Assembly (NCBI RefSeq): GCF_018130465.1
Contig: NZ_JAFCKJ010000018.1
Coordinates: 106,202 to 170,201, forward strand
Direction of reading: 5' to 3'
DNA from: Bradyrhizobium canariense
Lineage (GTDB): Bacteria; Pseudomonadota; Alphaproteobacteria; Rhizobiales; Xanthobacteraceae
DNA length: 64,000 nucleotides
Positions within the stretch are counted from its first letter, which is position 1. The number at the start of each line of letters is the position of its first letter. The notes beneath the pieces are model-generated. The model saw only the letters and a program-made list of their open reading frames with translations. It did not search any database and was not told where the DNA came from. Shown piece by piece: positions 1 to 8,841 of this stretch. A program made the translations under genes and the position numbers.

Positions 1-1212
1 GAAGGGCTTGCGGATTTCGCTCGACAGCGACAGCACGACCAGGATCGCATCGATCTCGTCTGACGCGGTGAGCACATCGACGCTCTTCTGCAGGCCGCCC
101 GAGGTCACGCCCTGCGCGGTGACGTCGATCGGGTTGCGCGCAGTGCCGTAGGAAGGCATCAGCGCCCTGATCTCCGCCTGGACTTTTTCGGTGAGCTCCG
201 GCACCTGCAAGCCTTGCAGCGCCACAGCATCGGCGCCCCAGATGCCGGCACCGCCGGAGACGGTGACGACGGCGACGCGATCGCCTTTCGGCAACGGATT
301 GCTCGCAAGCACCGCTGCGATCGTCAGCGCTTCGTCGAGATCGTTGGAGACGATGAAGCCATATTTGGCAAACACCGCGTCATAGGCCGCCGACCATCCG
401 GCCATGCTCGCGGTGTGCGAGGCGGCCGCGCGCATCCCGGCGCCGGAGCGGCCGACTTTCGTCACGATGACAGGCTTTTTCAGCTCGGCTGCCCGCCGCG
501 CTGCCGCGAGAAACTTGTCGACGTCGCGAATGCCTTCGATGAACAGCAGGATCACGTCGGTCGCGGCATCCTGCACCAGATAGTCCAGGAACTCGCCGGC
601 GCCGAGATCGGATTCGTTTCCGGTACTGACGACATAGCTCACGGCTATTCCGAGCGCCTTGGCCCGGTGATAATAGGCAAAGCCGATGCCGCCGCTCTGC
701 GCGACGATGCCGATCCGCCTCGTCGTGGCGACCAGCGGCGTCGCGCCCGGCTTGACGTCCACGGCGGGACTGAACGTCGCCGCCACGCGCTGCATCTGGC
801 TGAAAAAGCCCTCTGCGTTCGGACCGGAAATCCGCATGCCGGTACGCCTGGCCAGCGCCGCGATCGCATCCTGCATCGCCGCACTCTCCCCGCCCTCCTC
901 GGCAAAGCCCGAGGAGATGATCACGGCGTTCTTCACGCCGCCGGCGGCGCATTGTTCGAGTGCGGCAAGCACGGCGCGGGCGGGGATGATGATGACGGCG
1001 AGATCGATCGGCGCGCCGATCTCCGTGATCGATTTGTAGCAAATGAGCCCGTCGATCTCGGCGTAGTTCGGGTTCACCGGATAGATCTTTCCGGGATACT
1101 CGTTCTTGCGCAACATCGACAGCAGCCGGCCCGGAATCTTCTCGTGATCGCGCGAGGCGCCGATCAGCGCGATGCTGGCGGGCGCGAAGAAGCTGTCGAG
1201 CAGATGCGGCAT
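1..1212 (-). CDS. NDP-forming acyl-CoA synthetase / CoA-binding protein (3' end cut by window)
   Basis: This reading frame starts with ATG at 1212 and stays open to the left edge, so the C-terminal end is missing (404 codons visible). The N terminus is a Rossmann-type CoA-binding domain (IALIGAS near residue 14, followed by YPVNPNY). A succinyl-CoA-ligase-like domain follows, with VAQSGGIG and then SHTASMAG; His266 of that motif is where this family carries its phospho-histidine. Members of the ADP-forming acetyl/acyl-CoA synthetase family interconvert acyl-CoA and free acid with NTP formation. The substrate cannot be told. It lies downstream of a crotonase and a VOC protein on the same strand, which suggests a CoA-thioester degradation set, but a dispersed repeat separates it from them, so co-transcription is uncertain. 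Confidence 0.85.
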   Translation of the reverse strand, partial: MPHLLDSFFAPASIALIGASRDHEKIPGRLLSMLRKNEYPGKIYPVNPNYAEIDGLICYKSITEIGAPIDLAVIIIPARAVLAALEQCAAGGVKNAVIISSGFAEEGGESAAMQDAIAALARRTGMRISGPNAEGFFSQMQRVAATFSPAVDVKPGATPLVATTRRIGIVAQSGGIGFAYYHRAKALGIAVSYVVSTGNESDLGAGEFLDYLVQDAATDVILLFIEGIRDVDKFLAAARRAAELKKPVIVTKVGRSGAGMRAAASHTASMAGWSAAYDAVFAKYGFIVSNDLDEALTIAAVLASNPLPKGDRVAVVTVSGGAGIWGADAVALQGLQVPELTEKVQAEIRALMPSYGTARNPIDVTAQGVTSGGLQKSVDVLTASDEIDAILVVLSLSSEIRKPF

Positions 1213-1260
1213 GGAGTGATCCCCTTCTTATTCTTCCTGCACCCGCCGTATACTTTCAGA

Positions 1261-1387
1261 CCGTCATCCTGAGGTGCGAGCCGCGCGGTGCATAGCACCG
1301 TGCGGGGAGCCTCGAAGGATGAGCGGCCCCGCCGGTGGACGTCGCCCTTCGAGGCTCGCCGAAGAGGCGAGCACCTCAGGGTGACGG
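1261..1387. repeat. Dispersed palindromic repeat, CATCCTGAGG family
   Basis: The outer ends, CGTCATCCTGAGGTGCGAG and the complementary CTCGCACCTCAGGGTGACG type sequence, pair across about 125 bp, with an inner CCTTCGAGG core. Related copies lie at 43045-43152 and 55366-55472, always between genes. Confidence 0.75.
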
Positions 1388-1402
1388 ATCGCTACCAAGC
1401 AC

Positions 1403-2158
1403 TCAACTGACGCGGAACGTCACCCCACCGAGCAAGAACTCGTTGCCCGCCACGGCATGTCCCCTCGCCCTCGCGGCATGCAGCACACCGGCAACATCAG
1501 CGACCCGAAACTCCAGCGCGCTCATGATTTCGCTGGCGCCCTTGACGAAGCGCAATGTTGCGTTGGGCAGCCTCAATTCGGCTTCGCCACTCGGCGCAAC
1601 CCCGATGATCTTGCCCCAATGCTCGGCCAGTCCCATCGGATCCGGGCTCTGCAGCTCCACGCAAGTCAGCGCCTGCGTTACATCCTTGCGGATGAATTTT
1701 TGCCAGTCAGGACCGGCCGGCGAATACGCCCCCAGGATGTCGTCGCTGCCGTCGGTGTGATTGAACTCGATGAAGGCGGCGCGGCAGTCGCGGGGATGGA
1801 GCTGCACGCCGTGATAGGGCGCGTGGTCGATGACGTTGGCGGTGCGCACGCCAAGCGCGTTGGCGTTACGACCGCGCTCGTCGGGATCGTCGCAGCAGAA
1901 GATCGCCATGTAGCCGCCGCGCCCGCCGCTCTTCTCGATGAAGCGGCCGGCGGTGGTGCCGTCCTTGAACGGCGCGACCACCTCCAGCAGGATCGTGTCG
2001 ACCGGCAGCAGCGCGTTTTCCAGGCCGTATTTCGCAACGTTGCCGTCACGATAGCAGACGGCGAGGCCCATGATATCAGCGATATCCGTGATCACGGGCG
2101 CGAGCTGCGGCGCGACCAGGCAGATCTGCCGCAACCGCATATAAGGCGCCATCGTCAT
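1403..2158 (-). CDS. VOC (glyoxalase-like) domain protein
   Basis: A 251-residue protein. I chose the ATG at 2158 because it overlaps the crotonase stop in an ATGA arrangement, a usual sign of translational coupling; an ATG two codons later is also possible, and the frame stays open further upstream inside the crotonase gene. The start MTMAPYMRLRQICLVA is followed by a VOC-like fold: an early IADIMGLAV segment, then LENALLPVDTILLEVVAPF, a mid-protein block HAPYHGVQLHPRDC, and a C-terminal half ending FLLGGVTFRVS. VOC proteins include glyoxalases, dioxygenases and epimerases; no specific reaction can be assigned. The coupling to an enoyl-CoA hydratase-family gene suggests work on a CoA intermediate in the same pathway. 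Confidence 0.75.
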   Translation of the reverse strand: MTMAPYMRLRQICLVAPQLAPVITDIADIMGLAVCYRDGNVAKYGLENALLPVDTILLEVVAPFKDGTTAGRFIEKSGGRGGYMAIFCCDDPDERGRNANALGVRTANVIDHAPYHGVQLHPRDCRAAFIEFNHTDGSDDILGAYSPAGPDWQKFIRKDVTQALTCVELQSPDPMGLAEHWGKIIGVAPSGEAELRLPNATLRFVKGASEIMSALEFRVADVAGVLHAARARGHAVAGNEFLLGGVTFRVS

Positions 2159-2946
2159 GCGCCCTTGAAGGTCGGCTTGCGCTTCTCGACGAAAGCCTTC
2201 GCAGCCTCCTTGTGATCCTCGGTGTCGCCGCAGCGGGTATGGTGGATCGCCTCGCCGTCGAAGCAATCCTCCAGCGCCAGATGCTCGGCGTTGTTGATGT
2301 TGCGCTTGATGAAGCCGAGCGCGATCGACGGGCCCTGCGCCAGCGACAGCGCGAGCTCGTGCGCGGCGGTGTCGATCTCGGCGTCGGGGACGACCTTCGT
2401 CACCATGCCGATCGCATGCGCTTCCTTCGCGGAAAGCACCGGCGAGGTCAGATAGAGCTCGCGCGCCCGCGCGCTGCCGAGCAGCTGGGTGAGGAAATAG
2501 GTGCCGCCGTAATCGCCGGAGAAGCCGACTTTTGCGAACGCGGTCGTGATCTTGCAGGATTCGGAGGCGACGCGGAGGTCACACGACAGCGCCATCGACA
2601 GACCCGCGCCGGCCGCCGCGCCGTCGAGCTGCGCCACCACCGGTTTTGGCATCTGGTGCAGGATGCGCGACACCTCCATGCCGCGGCGCAGGTTCGCCAT
2701 CTTCACTTCGAACGGCAGCGGCGCCCGGCCCTCCGCCATCGACTTGACGTCGCCGCCGACGCAGAAGGAGCCGCCCGCGCCCTTGAACAAGACCGCGCGC
2801 ACCTCCGGATCGTCCGCCGCGCGCCGCGCCGCCTCGACCAGTCCGCGCACCATATCGGGGTTGAGCGCGTTCTTCCGCTCGGGCCGGTTCATGGTGATGG
2901 TGAGCAGCCCGCCTTCGAGCTTCTGCAGGACCATCTCGTCGCTCAT
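2155..2946 (-). CDS. Enoyl-CoA hydratase/isomerase family protein (crotonase)
   Basis: At 263 residues this is a normal crotonase length. The oxyanion-hole segments are clear: GAGGSFCVGGDV near residue 55-66 and DGAAAGAGLSMALSCDLRVAS near 105-125. The segment that normally carries the first catalytic Glu of enoyl-CoA hydratase reads FAKVGFSGDYGGT, so that Glu is replaced by Lys, while an Asp precedes GGT as in PaaG-like isomerases. A Glu is kept in the following RARELYLT helix. By family knowledge this favours an isomerase or other crotonase reaction over classical hydration, but that is inference. The gene overlaps the downstream VOC gene by 4 bp and is preceded by a palindromic repeat separating it from the LivK-like gene. 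Confidence 0.85.
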   Translation of the reverse strand: MSDEMVLQKLEGGLLTITMNRPERKNALNPDMVRGLVEAARRAADDPEVRAVLFKGAGGSFCVGGDVKSMAEGRAPLPFEVKMANLRRGMEVSRILHQMPKPVVAQLDGAAAGAGLSMALSCDLRVASESCKITTAFAKVGFSGDYGGTYFLTQLLGSARARELYLTSPVLSAKEAHAIGMVTKVVPDAEIDTAAHELALSLAQGPSIALGFIKRNINNAEHLALEDCFDGEAIHHTRCGDTEDHKEAAKAFVEKRKPTFKGA

Positions 2947-2990
2947 GGGGCGTCTCCCTTGTTGTTATTTCATAGAGCTTTGGCCACACC

Positions 2991-3077
2991 CGTCATTGCG
3001 AGGAGCGAAGCGACGAAGCAATCCAGACCGTCTCTGCGGACACATCTCTGGATTGCTTCGCTTCGCTCGCAATGACG
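2991..3077. repeat. Dispersed palindromic repeat, CGTCATTGCGAG family
   Basis: CGTCATTGCGAGGAGCGAAG with GAAGCAATCCAGA on the left pairs with TCTGGATTGCTTC and CGCTCGCAATGACG on the right. A second copy is at 4475-4554. It fills most of the gap between the LivK-like gene and the crotonase gene and could form a long hairpin in the transcript. Confidence 0.8.
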
Positions 3078-3081
3078 GTGT

Positions 3082-4287
3082 TTATTTCTTCACCAGCGGG
3101 CAGCGCGACTGTTCCAGCGACTGGAATGCTTCGCTGCCGGGCACGGTGGCGAGCAGCTTGTAGTCGTCCCAGCGGCCCTTGGATTCCGACGGCTTCTTGA
3201 CCTCGAACAGGTACATGTCGTGCAGCATGCGGCCGTCCTCGCGGATCTTGCCATTCTTGGCGAAGAAGTCGTTGATCGGCGTCTCCTTCATCAGCTTCAT
3301 GACAGCTGCGGCATCCGTCGTGCCTGCCGCCTTTACGGCCTTCAGGTAGTGCGTCACGGAAGAGTAGACGCCGGCTTGCGCCGAGGTCGGCGGCCGCTTC
3401 ATGCGCTCCTGGAAGCGCTTCGAGAACGCGCGGGTGTCGTCGTTGAGATCCCAGTAGAAGGCTTCCGCAAGTAACAGGCCCTGCGCGGTCTCGAGCCCGA
3501 TCGAGTCGATGTCGGTCACGAAGGCGAGCAGCGGCGAGACCTTCTGACCGCCCTTGGTGATGCCGAACTCGGCCGCCTGCTTGATGGCGTTGACGGTGTC
3601 GCCGCCGGCATTCGCAAGCCCGATCACCTTTGCTTTCGAGGCCTGGGCCTGGAGCAGGAACGACGAGAAATCCGACGTGTTGAGCGGATGGCGCACGCTG
3701 CCGAGCACCTTGCCGCCGGTCTTGGTCACGACGGCGCTGGTGTCCTTCTCCAGATCCTGGCCAAAGGCGTAGTCGGCGGTGAGGAAGAACCAGGTGTCGA
3801 GGCCCGACTTCACGGCCGCAAGGCCGGTCACATTGGCCTGGCCGTAGGTGTCGAACACGTAGTGAATGGTATAGGGACCGCAGGCCTCGTTGGTGAGGCG
3901 GATCGAGCCCGGGCCGTTGAACATGATGATCTTGTTGCGCGCCTTCGCGATCTCGCCGGCGGCAAGCGCGGTCGCGGAGGCCGCGACGTCGTAGATCATC
4001 TCGACGCCCTGATTGTCGAGCATGTCGCGGGCGATGTTGGCGGAGAGATCGGCCTTGTTCTGATGGTCGGCGGCCAGCACCTGGATCTTGCGGCCGAGCA
4101 CCTCACCGCCAAAGTCTTCCACGGCCATCTTGGCCGCGGTCTCGCTGCCGGGGCCGGTGATGTCGGCATACAGGCTCGACATGTCGAGGATGCCGCCGAT
4201 CTTGAGTGGCGGCTTGTCCTGGGCCTGCACGGCGCTTGCGCTGAGGGCGAACGACGCGGCAAAAATGCCCGACAAAATTCTCTTCAT
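3082..4287 (-). CDS. ABC transporter substrate-binding protein, LivK/branched-chain amino acid type
   Basis: A 401-residue periplasmic binding protein. The start at 4287 is set by an AAGGGAGGT ribosome-binding site about 8 bases upstream and by the signal peptide MKRILSGIFAASFALSASA cleaved after VQAQ; the frame is open further upstream but without these features. The mature part begins PPLKIGGILDMSSLYADITG, typical of peripl_BP_6/LivK-family proteins, which bind amino acids, amides, aromatic acids or other small organic acids. No permease or ATPase gene is next to it, so it is an orphan here, perhaps sharing transporters encoded elsewhere. Its neighbours (crotonase, VOC, acyl-CoA synthetase) suggest an aromatic or aliphatic acid ligand, as inference. 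Confidence 0.88.
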   Translation of the reverse strand: MKRILSGIFAASFALSASAVQAQDKPPLKIGGILDMSSLYADITGPGSETAAKMAVEDFGGEVLGRKIQVLAADHQNKADLSANIARDMLDNQGVEMIYDVAASATALAAGEIAKARNKIIMFNGPGSIRLTNEACGPYTIHYVFDTYGQANVTGLAAVKSGLDTWFFLTADYAFGQDLEKDTSAVVTKTGGKVLGSVRHPLNTSDFSSFLLQAQASKAKVIGLANAGGDTVNAIKQAAEFGITKGGQKVSPLLAFVTDIDSIGLETAQGLLLAEAFYWDLNDDTRAFSKRFQERMKRPPTSAQAGVYSSVTHYLKAVKAAGTTDAAAVMKLMKETPINDFFAKNGKIREDGRMLHDMYLFEVKKPSESKGRWDDYKLLATVPGSEAFQSLEQSRCPLVKK

Positions 4288-4474
4288 TGAAAAAGACCTC
4301 CCTTGATCGCCTGTCTCTGATGGCGGCTTGGTTATTGCTTTTGGCAATCGCTGTTGCCGCAATCATGCCGCATGCGCGACAGCGCAGCAAGCGCGAGGGG
4401 CGACACGCGAGCACGATTGCGGCGCATGTTTTCCGCAAAGCGGAATGGTGGAGTGCGGCAAAAGGTTTCCACGC

Positions 4475-4554
4475 CGTCATTGCGAGCGCAGCGAAGCAAT
4501 CCAGAATCCCTCCGCGGTGACAGTCTGGATTGCTTCGCTGCGCTCGCAATGACG
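4475..4554. repeat. Dispersed palindromic repeat, CGTCATTGCGAG family, second copy
   Basis: CGTCATTGCGAGCGCAGCGA with AGCAATCCAGA is mirrored by TCTGGATTGCT and TCGCTGCGCTCGCAATGACG, giving a near-perfect long stem with a loop of about 20 bases. It lies between the divergent LivK-like and nuclease-like genes. Confidence 0.85.
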
Positions 4555-4629
4555 GAGTGTGAGGAATCCTCTTCGCGACCCGCTACGCTTGGGTTAAAGC
4601 TAGAGCGTAACGCAACCTCTCCGGGCAAC

Positions 4630-5400
4630 GTGACGCGACTGCTTCACCTCATCGTCGCACTTCTTCTCGTCGCGGGTCGCACTGCGTTCGCCGCGCCGTG
4701 CCAATTCGAAACGCAAGGCGAAGGCCGCGTCGCCGCCATCGTCGATGCCCGCAGTGTACGTCTCGACGACGATCGCGAAATCCGCCTCACCGGGATCGAG
4801 GCGATATCGACGACAAAGCAGGCGCTGATATCGCTGCTCGTTGGCCGCGACGTGACGTTACGGAGCGCTGACGACACGCCCGACCGCTACGGCCGCCAAG
4901 GCGGACTGGTCTTTGTCGGCGAGAGCGACATCTCCGTGCAGGCGACGCTCCTCGCCCAGGGCGACGCCATCGTCTCCGCCGAGATTGCCGACAAGGACTG
5001 CGCGGCCGCCCTGATGGCGTCGGAAGCCGAGGCGAGGCGCCAAAAAAAGGGCAACTGGGCTGACCCGTCGGCCATAAAAAACGCGGAAAGTCCGGACGAT
5101 ATTTTGGCGGGGATCGGGCGTTTTGTGGTGGTCGAGGGCAAAGTCCTGTCGGTCCGGCAAGCTGGGGCAATGACCTACCTCAACTTCGGACGAAACTGGA
5201 CACGCGGCTTCGCCGTGACTATTTCAAAGCGCATGGTGCCGGCGTTCGAAAGCGGCGGGATCGCCCTTAAGTCCTTGGAGAGTCGACGTATTCGTGTGCG
5301 GGGTTGGGCTGAGGGGAATGCGGGGCCGCGGATTGACGTACGCCTCGTGGGACAGATCGAGTTGCTGGGCGCAAGCGAGCCGACAGGGGTAAGGCCCTAA
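4630..5400 (+). CDS. Secreted thermonuclease-family (SNase-like) protein
   Basis: The likely start is GTG at 4630, giving 256 residues with a clean signal peptide, MTRLLHLIVALLLVAG then AFAAP; the frame is open upstream but that part overlaps a dispersed repeat and is unlikely to be translated. The mature N terminus carries the SNase/TNase-like block RVAAIVDARSVRLDDDREIR followed by LTGIEA, and DRYGRQGGLVFV later. The usual nuclease active-site arginines and glutamate cannot be placed with certainty, so catalytic activity is open. The C-terminal half (IGRFVVVEGKVLSVRQ to GPRIDVRLVGQIELL) looks like an added OB-type segment. It is followed 26 bp later by the M48 lipoprotein gene on the same strand, so the two may be co-transcribed. 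Confidence 0.75.
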   Translation: MTRLLHLIVALLLVAGRTAFAAPCQFETQGEGRVAAIVDARSVRLDDDREIRLTGIEAISTTKQALISLLVGRDVTLRSADDTPDRYGRQGGLVFVGESDISVQATLLAQGDAIVSAEIADKDCAAALMASEAEARRQKKGNWADPSAIKNAESPDDILAGIGRFVVVEGKVLSVRQAGAMTYLNFGRNWTRGFAVTISKRMVPAFESGGIALKSLESRRIRVRGWAEGNAGPRIDVRLVGQIELLGASEPTGVRP

Positions 5401-5426
5401 AAGGGGCCAGGCACGGGTTAAGCGAC

Positions 5427-6926
5427 GTGAATGGGGTGCTAGGACGGCACGGACGAGGTGAACGCCGCCGCCTGCGGGCGGTGCCGGCTGCGCTATGCCT
5501 CGTGCTGGGTTCAGCCCTTGCCGGTTGCGGCGATATGGGCCGGTTCCAGACCGCGGCGGCCCCGCCGACCGTCGCGATGCCCAAGCCGAAGCCGGCCGTC
5601 GCGCAGACCCCCGCCACCGAGAAGGAGCACGAGCGCATCCTGGCGAGCTATGGCGGTACCTATGACGACCCCAGGCTCGAATCGCTCGTCAGCAAGACCG
5701 TCGACCGGCTGGTCGCGGCGTCCGACCGCCCCGACCAGGGTTACAGGGTCACGATCCTCAATTCCGGTGCGGTGAATGCCTTCGCACTGCCGAACGGCCA
5801 GCTCTATGTCACGCGCGGCCTTCTTGCGCTGGCGAGCGATACGTCTGAATTGTCCTCCGTGCTCAGCCACGAGATGGCGCATGTGCTGTCCAAGCACGCC
5901 GCGATGCGCGAGGACCAGGCCCGCCAGGCCGCGATCGTCACCCGCGTCGTCACCGACATGAGCAACGATCCCGACCTCACCGCGCTCGCGCTCGCCAAGA
6001 CCAAGCTGACCATGGCGAGCTTTTCGCGCAATCAGGAGTTCGAGGCCGACGGCGTCGGCGTCGGCATCTCCGCCAAGGCCCATTTCGACCCTTATGGTGC
6101 CGCACGCTTTCTCTCGGCGATGGAGCGCAATGCCGAGCTGAAAGTCGGCAAGACCTCGCTCGATCCGCGCGCCCAGGATTTCACCTCGTCGCATCCGGCA
6201 ACGCCCGAGCGCGTGCAGAACGCGCAGACCATCGCGCGGCAATACGCTGCGCCAGAGGGTGGCGAGCGCGACCGCGAGACCTATCTCGCCGCGATCGACA
6301 ACCTCGTCTACGGCGAAGACCCCAGCGAAGGTTTTGTCCGTGGCCGGCGCTTCCTGCATCCGAAGCTCGGCTTCACCTTCCAGGCGCCGGACAATTTTAC
6401 GCTCGACAACACCGCGCAGGCCGTGATCGGCGTGCGCGACGGCGGTTCGCAGGCGATGCGTTTCGACGTCGTGCGGGTGCCGGCCGAACAGTCGCTCGGC
6501 GATTACCTGAATTCCGGCTGGATGGAGGGCGTCGAGAAAGCCTCCACCGAGGACATCACCATCAACGGTTTTCCGGCTGCGTCCGCCACCGCCAAGGGTG
6601 ACCAGTGGCAGTTCAAGGTCTATGCGCTGCGCTTCGGTAGCGACGTCTACCGCTTCATCTTCGCGGCACGGCAGAAGTCGACCGAGAGCGAGCGCAATGC
6701 GCGCGAGACCGTCAGTTCATTCCGCCGCCTGACGCTCGACGAGATTCAGGCCGCGCGCCCGCTGCGCATCAAGGTCATCACCGTGCAGCCCGGCGACACC
6801 GTGGAATCGCTCTCCCACCGCATGGCTGGCGTCGATCACCCGGCCGAGCGTTTTCGCGTGCTCAACGGGCTCGATCGCAACGCGCAGGTGAAGGTGCGCG
6901 ATCGTGTGAAGGTTGTGGCGGATTGA
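5427..6926 (+). CDS. M48 family zinc metalloprotease, lipoprotein
   Basis: A 499-residue protein with a lipoprotein signal (VPAALCLVLGSALAGCGD, lipobox LAGC). The zinc motif HEMAH is at residues 148-152 and the third ligand probably lies in NQEFEADGVGV, the pattern of BepA/YfgC- and LoiP-like M48 peptidases. The C terminus (VITVQPGDTVESLSHRM to VKVRDRVKVV) resembles a LysM-like peptidoglycan- or glycan-binding tail. By family knowledge such proteins act in periplasmic quality control of outer-membrane proteins. This gene follows the nuclease-like gene closely and converges with the chemotaxis gene downstream. Confidence 0.9.
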   Translation: MNGVLGRHGRGERRRLRAVPAALCLVLGSALAGCGDMGRFQTAAAPPTVAMPKPKPAVAQTPATEKEHERILASYGGTYDDPRLESLVSKTVDRLVAASDRPDQGYRVTILNSGAVNAFALPNGQLYVTRGLLALASDTSELSSVLSHEMAHVLSKHAAMREDQARQAAIVTRVVTDMSNDPDLTALALAKTKLTMASFSRNQEFEADGVGVGISAKAHFDPYGAARFLSAMERNAELKVGKTSLDPRAQDFTSSHPATPERVQNAQTIARQYAAPEGGERDRETYLAAIDNLVYGEDPSEGFVRGRRFLHPKLGFTFQAPDNFTLDNTAQAVIGVRDGGSQAMRFDVVRVPAEQSLGDYLNSGWMEGVEKASTEDITINGFPAASATAKGDQWQFKVYALRFGSDVYRFIFAARQKSTESERNARETVSSFRRLTLDEIQAARPLRIKVITVQPGDTVESLSHRMAGVDHPAERFRVLNGLDRNAQVKVRDRVKVVAD

Positions 6927-6998
6927 CGATATAGCGCGCCGCCCACCCGCGCTCACTTTCCCGCGCTGGATCAAGCCATCCCCGATACCCGCGCGATC

Positions 6999-8675
6999 TC
7001 ACGCCAACTCGGCCGCAGCTCGCTGCATGTTCGACGCGATGTCGTTGGTGACCGCACTCTGCTCCTCGACCGCCGCCGCGGTATTCGCAACATACTCGCT
7101 TACGTGCCCGATGGCGGAGCGGATCGCCGCCAGAGAGCCCGCAACGTCGCCGGAGACGGCGTTCAGAGCCTCGATCTCGCTCGTGATCTTCTCGGTGGCC
7201 TGCTTGGCCTGGGTGGCCAATCCCTTCACCTCCGACGCAACGACCGCAAAACCCCTGCCCGCATCGCCGGCCCTTGCCGATTCGATCGTGGCATTCAGCG
7301 CCAGCAGGTTGATCTGCCCGGTGATGTTGCCGATCAGGCCGACGATACCGCCCATCGATTCGGCCGCGGAGCTCAACCGCCTCGCCTGCGTGTCGGCCGC
7401 CTCCACCTGACTGACGGCGTTGATCGTGGTCTGCCGCGACTTCACCATCGTTTCAGATATCTCCCGAATTGACGCGTTCATTTCCTCGCTACCGGCAGCG
7501 ACCGACTCGATCAGTTCTCGCGCCCGCTCGGCTTTCATTCGTGCGACCGCCTGCGCGGTGACATCACTTGCATATTTCACGATTTTGAAGGGCTTTCCAT
7601 TGAGATCCATGATGGGATTGTAAGAGGCCTGAATCCAGATCTCCCGTCTTCCCTTGGCAAGTCTCTTGTACTCGGCGGCCTGGAACTCGCCGCGATTGAG
7701 CTTCCGCCAGAATTCCGCGTACTCGGGCGAGTTGCGGTAGGCGGCTTCAACAAACATGCCGTGATGCCGTCCCTGAATCTCGGGCAGCGCATATCCCATT
7801 GCGTCGAGGAAATTCTGATTCGCCCAGCGAATGGTGCCGTCGATGTCAAATTCGATGACCGCCTGGGATTTCTTGATGGCTTCGATCTGGCCGTTGGTAT
7901 CGGCCGCCCTCAACTTCTGCTCGGTAACGTCGGTCGCGAATTTGACCACCTTGAAAGGCTTGCCAGTCTCGTCGAGGATCGGGTTGTAGGATGCCAGAAT
8001 CCATATCTCCCTCCCACCCTTGCCAAATCGCTTGTATTCGGCCGAAAGGTGCTCGCCCCTGTTCAGCGTCGCCCAGAATTCCAGATAGGCAGGGCTTGCG
8101 GCGAGGGCCGCGTCGACGAAGATGCTGTGATGCTTGCCGATGATTTCGTCGAGGCCATATCCCATCGCTTTCAGGAAATTGCCGTTTGCCGCAATAATCG
8201 TTCCGTCGAGGTTGAACTCGATCACCGCCTGGGCGCGGTCGATGGCCGCGATTTTTCCGGCATCCTCCATCGTCTTGATCTTTCCCGCCGTGATGTTTGT
8301 TGCAAATTTGATCACGGAGGCTGGTTTTCCGGACTTGTCGAATATGGGATTGTAGCTCGCCTGGATCCAGATCGGCGTGCCGTCCTTACTGACGCGCCTG
8401 TATTGCGCCGACTGGAATTCGCCCCGCTTCAGCCGCGACCAGAACTCGCGATATTCCGCCGTGTCACGCTCGGCTGCAGGCAAGAAGATGCTGTGGTGCT
8501 TCCCCCGGATCTCGTCAAGACCATACCCCATCGCCTGGAGGAAGTTCTCGTTCGCAGTGATGATCGTTCCATCAAGCTTGAATTCGATCACTGCCTGCGA
8601 CTTGTTCATGGCTTGGACCTGCGAGAAGGCATGATCGACGTCGCTCCGCTTGCGCATTCCCAGCATCGGCATCAT
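6999..8675 (-). CDS. Soluble methyl-accepting chemotaxis protein with three tandem PAS domains (BdlA-like)
   Basis: A 558-residue protein without transmembrane segments. Three PAS repeats of about 120 residues cover residues 20-385; each has a hallmark such as FLQAMGYGLDEIRGKHHSIF, FLKAMGYGLDEIIGKHHSIF or FLDAMGYALPEIQGRHHGMF, and ends in IWIQASYNPI or a close variant, so the array arose by tandem duplication. The C terminus is a short MCP signalling domain with the hairpin tip INLLALNATIESARAG and GRGFAVVASEVKGLA. Pseudomonas BdlA has the same soluble PAS-PAS-MCP plan and senses redox or energy state to control biofilm dispersal; a similar role here is inference. No other chemotaxis genes are adjacent. 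It ends in RAAAELA with no CheR-tethering pentapeptide. Confidence 0.9.
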   Translation of the reverse strand: MMPMLGMRKRSDVDHAFSQVQAMNKSQAVIEFKLDGTIITANENFLQAMGYGLDEIRGKHHSIFLPAAERDTAEYREFWSRLKRGEFQSAQYRRVSKDGTPIWIQASYNPIFDKSGKPASVIKFATNITAGKIKTMEDAGKIAAIDRAQAVIEFNLDGTIIAANGNFLKAMGYGLDEIIGKHHSIFVDAALAASPAYLEFWATLNRGEHLSAEYKRFGKGGREIWILASYNPILDETGKPFKVVKFATDVTEQKLRAADTNGQIEAIKKSQAVIEFDIDGTIRWANQNFLDAMGYALPEIQGRHHGMFVEAAYRNSPEYAEFWRKLNRGEFQAAEYKRLAKGRREIWIQASYNPIMDLNGKPFKIVKYASDVTAQAVARMKAERARELIESVAAGSEEMNASIREISETMVKSRQTTINAVSQVEAADTQARRLSSAAESMGGIVGLIGNITGQINLLALNATIESARAGDAGRGFAVVASEVKGLATQAKQATEKITSEIEALNAVSGDVAGSLAAIRSAIGHVSEYVANTAAAVEEQSAVTNDIASNMQRAAAELA

Positions 8676-8841
8676 CCCCCATAGCGGTCATGTGATTGCA
8701 ATCATCGTCTAAGCTAACGACTAGGCGCAGGGCTTCATCAGCATCCGTTATGCCCCATTCAGATCGCGCAAAGCCGTCGATCGCAAGTGCGCCGCAGCAA
8801 CATGACGCTCGACCAAGTCGAACGCAGCCCGGCAAAGGAAG

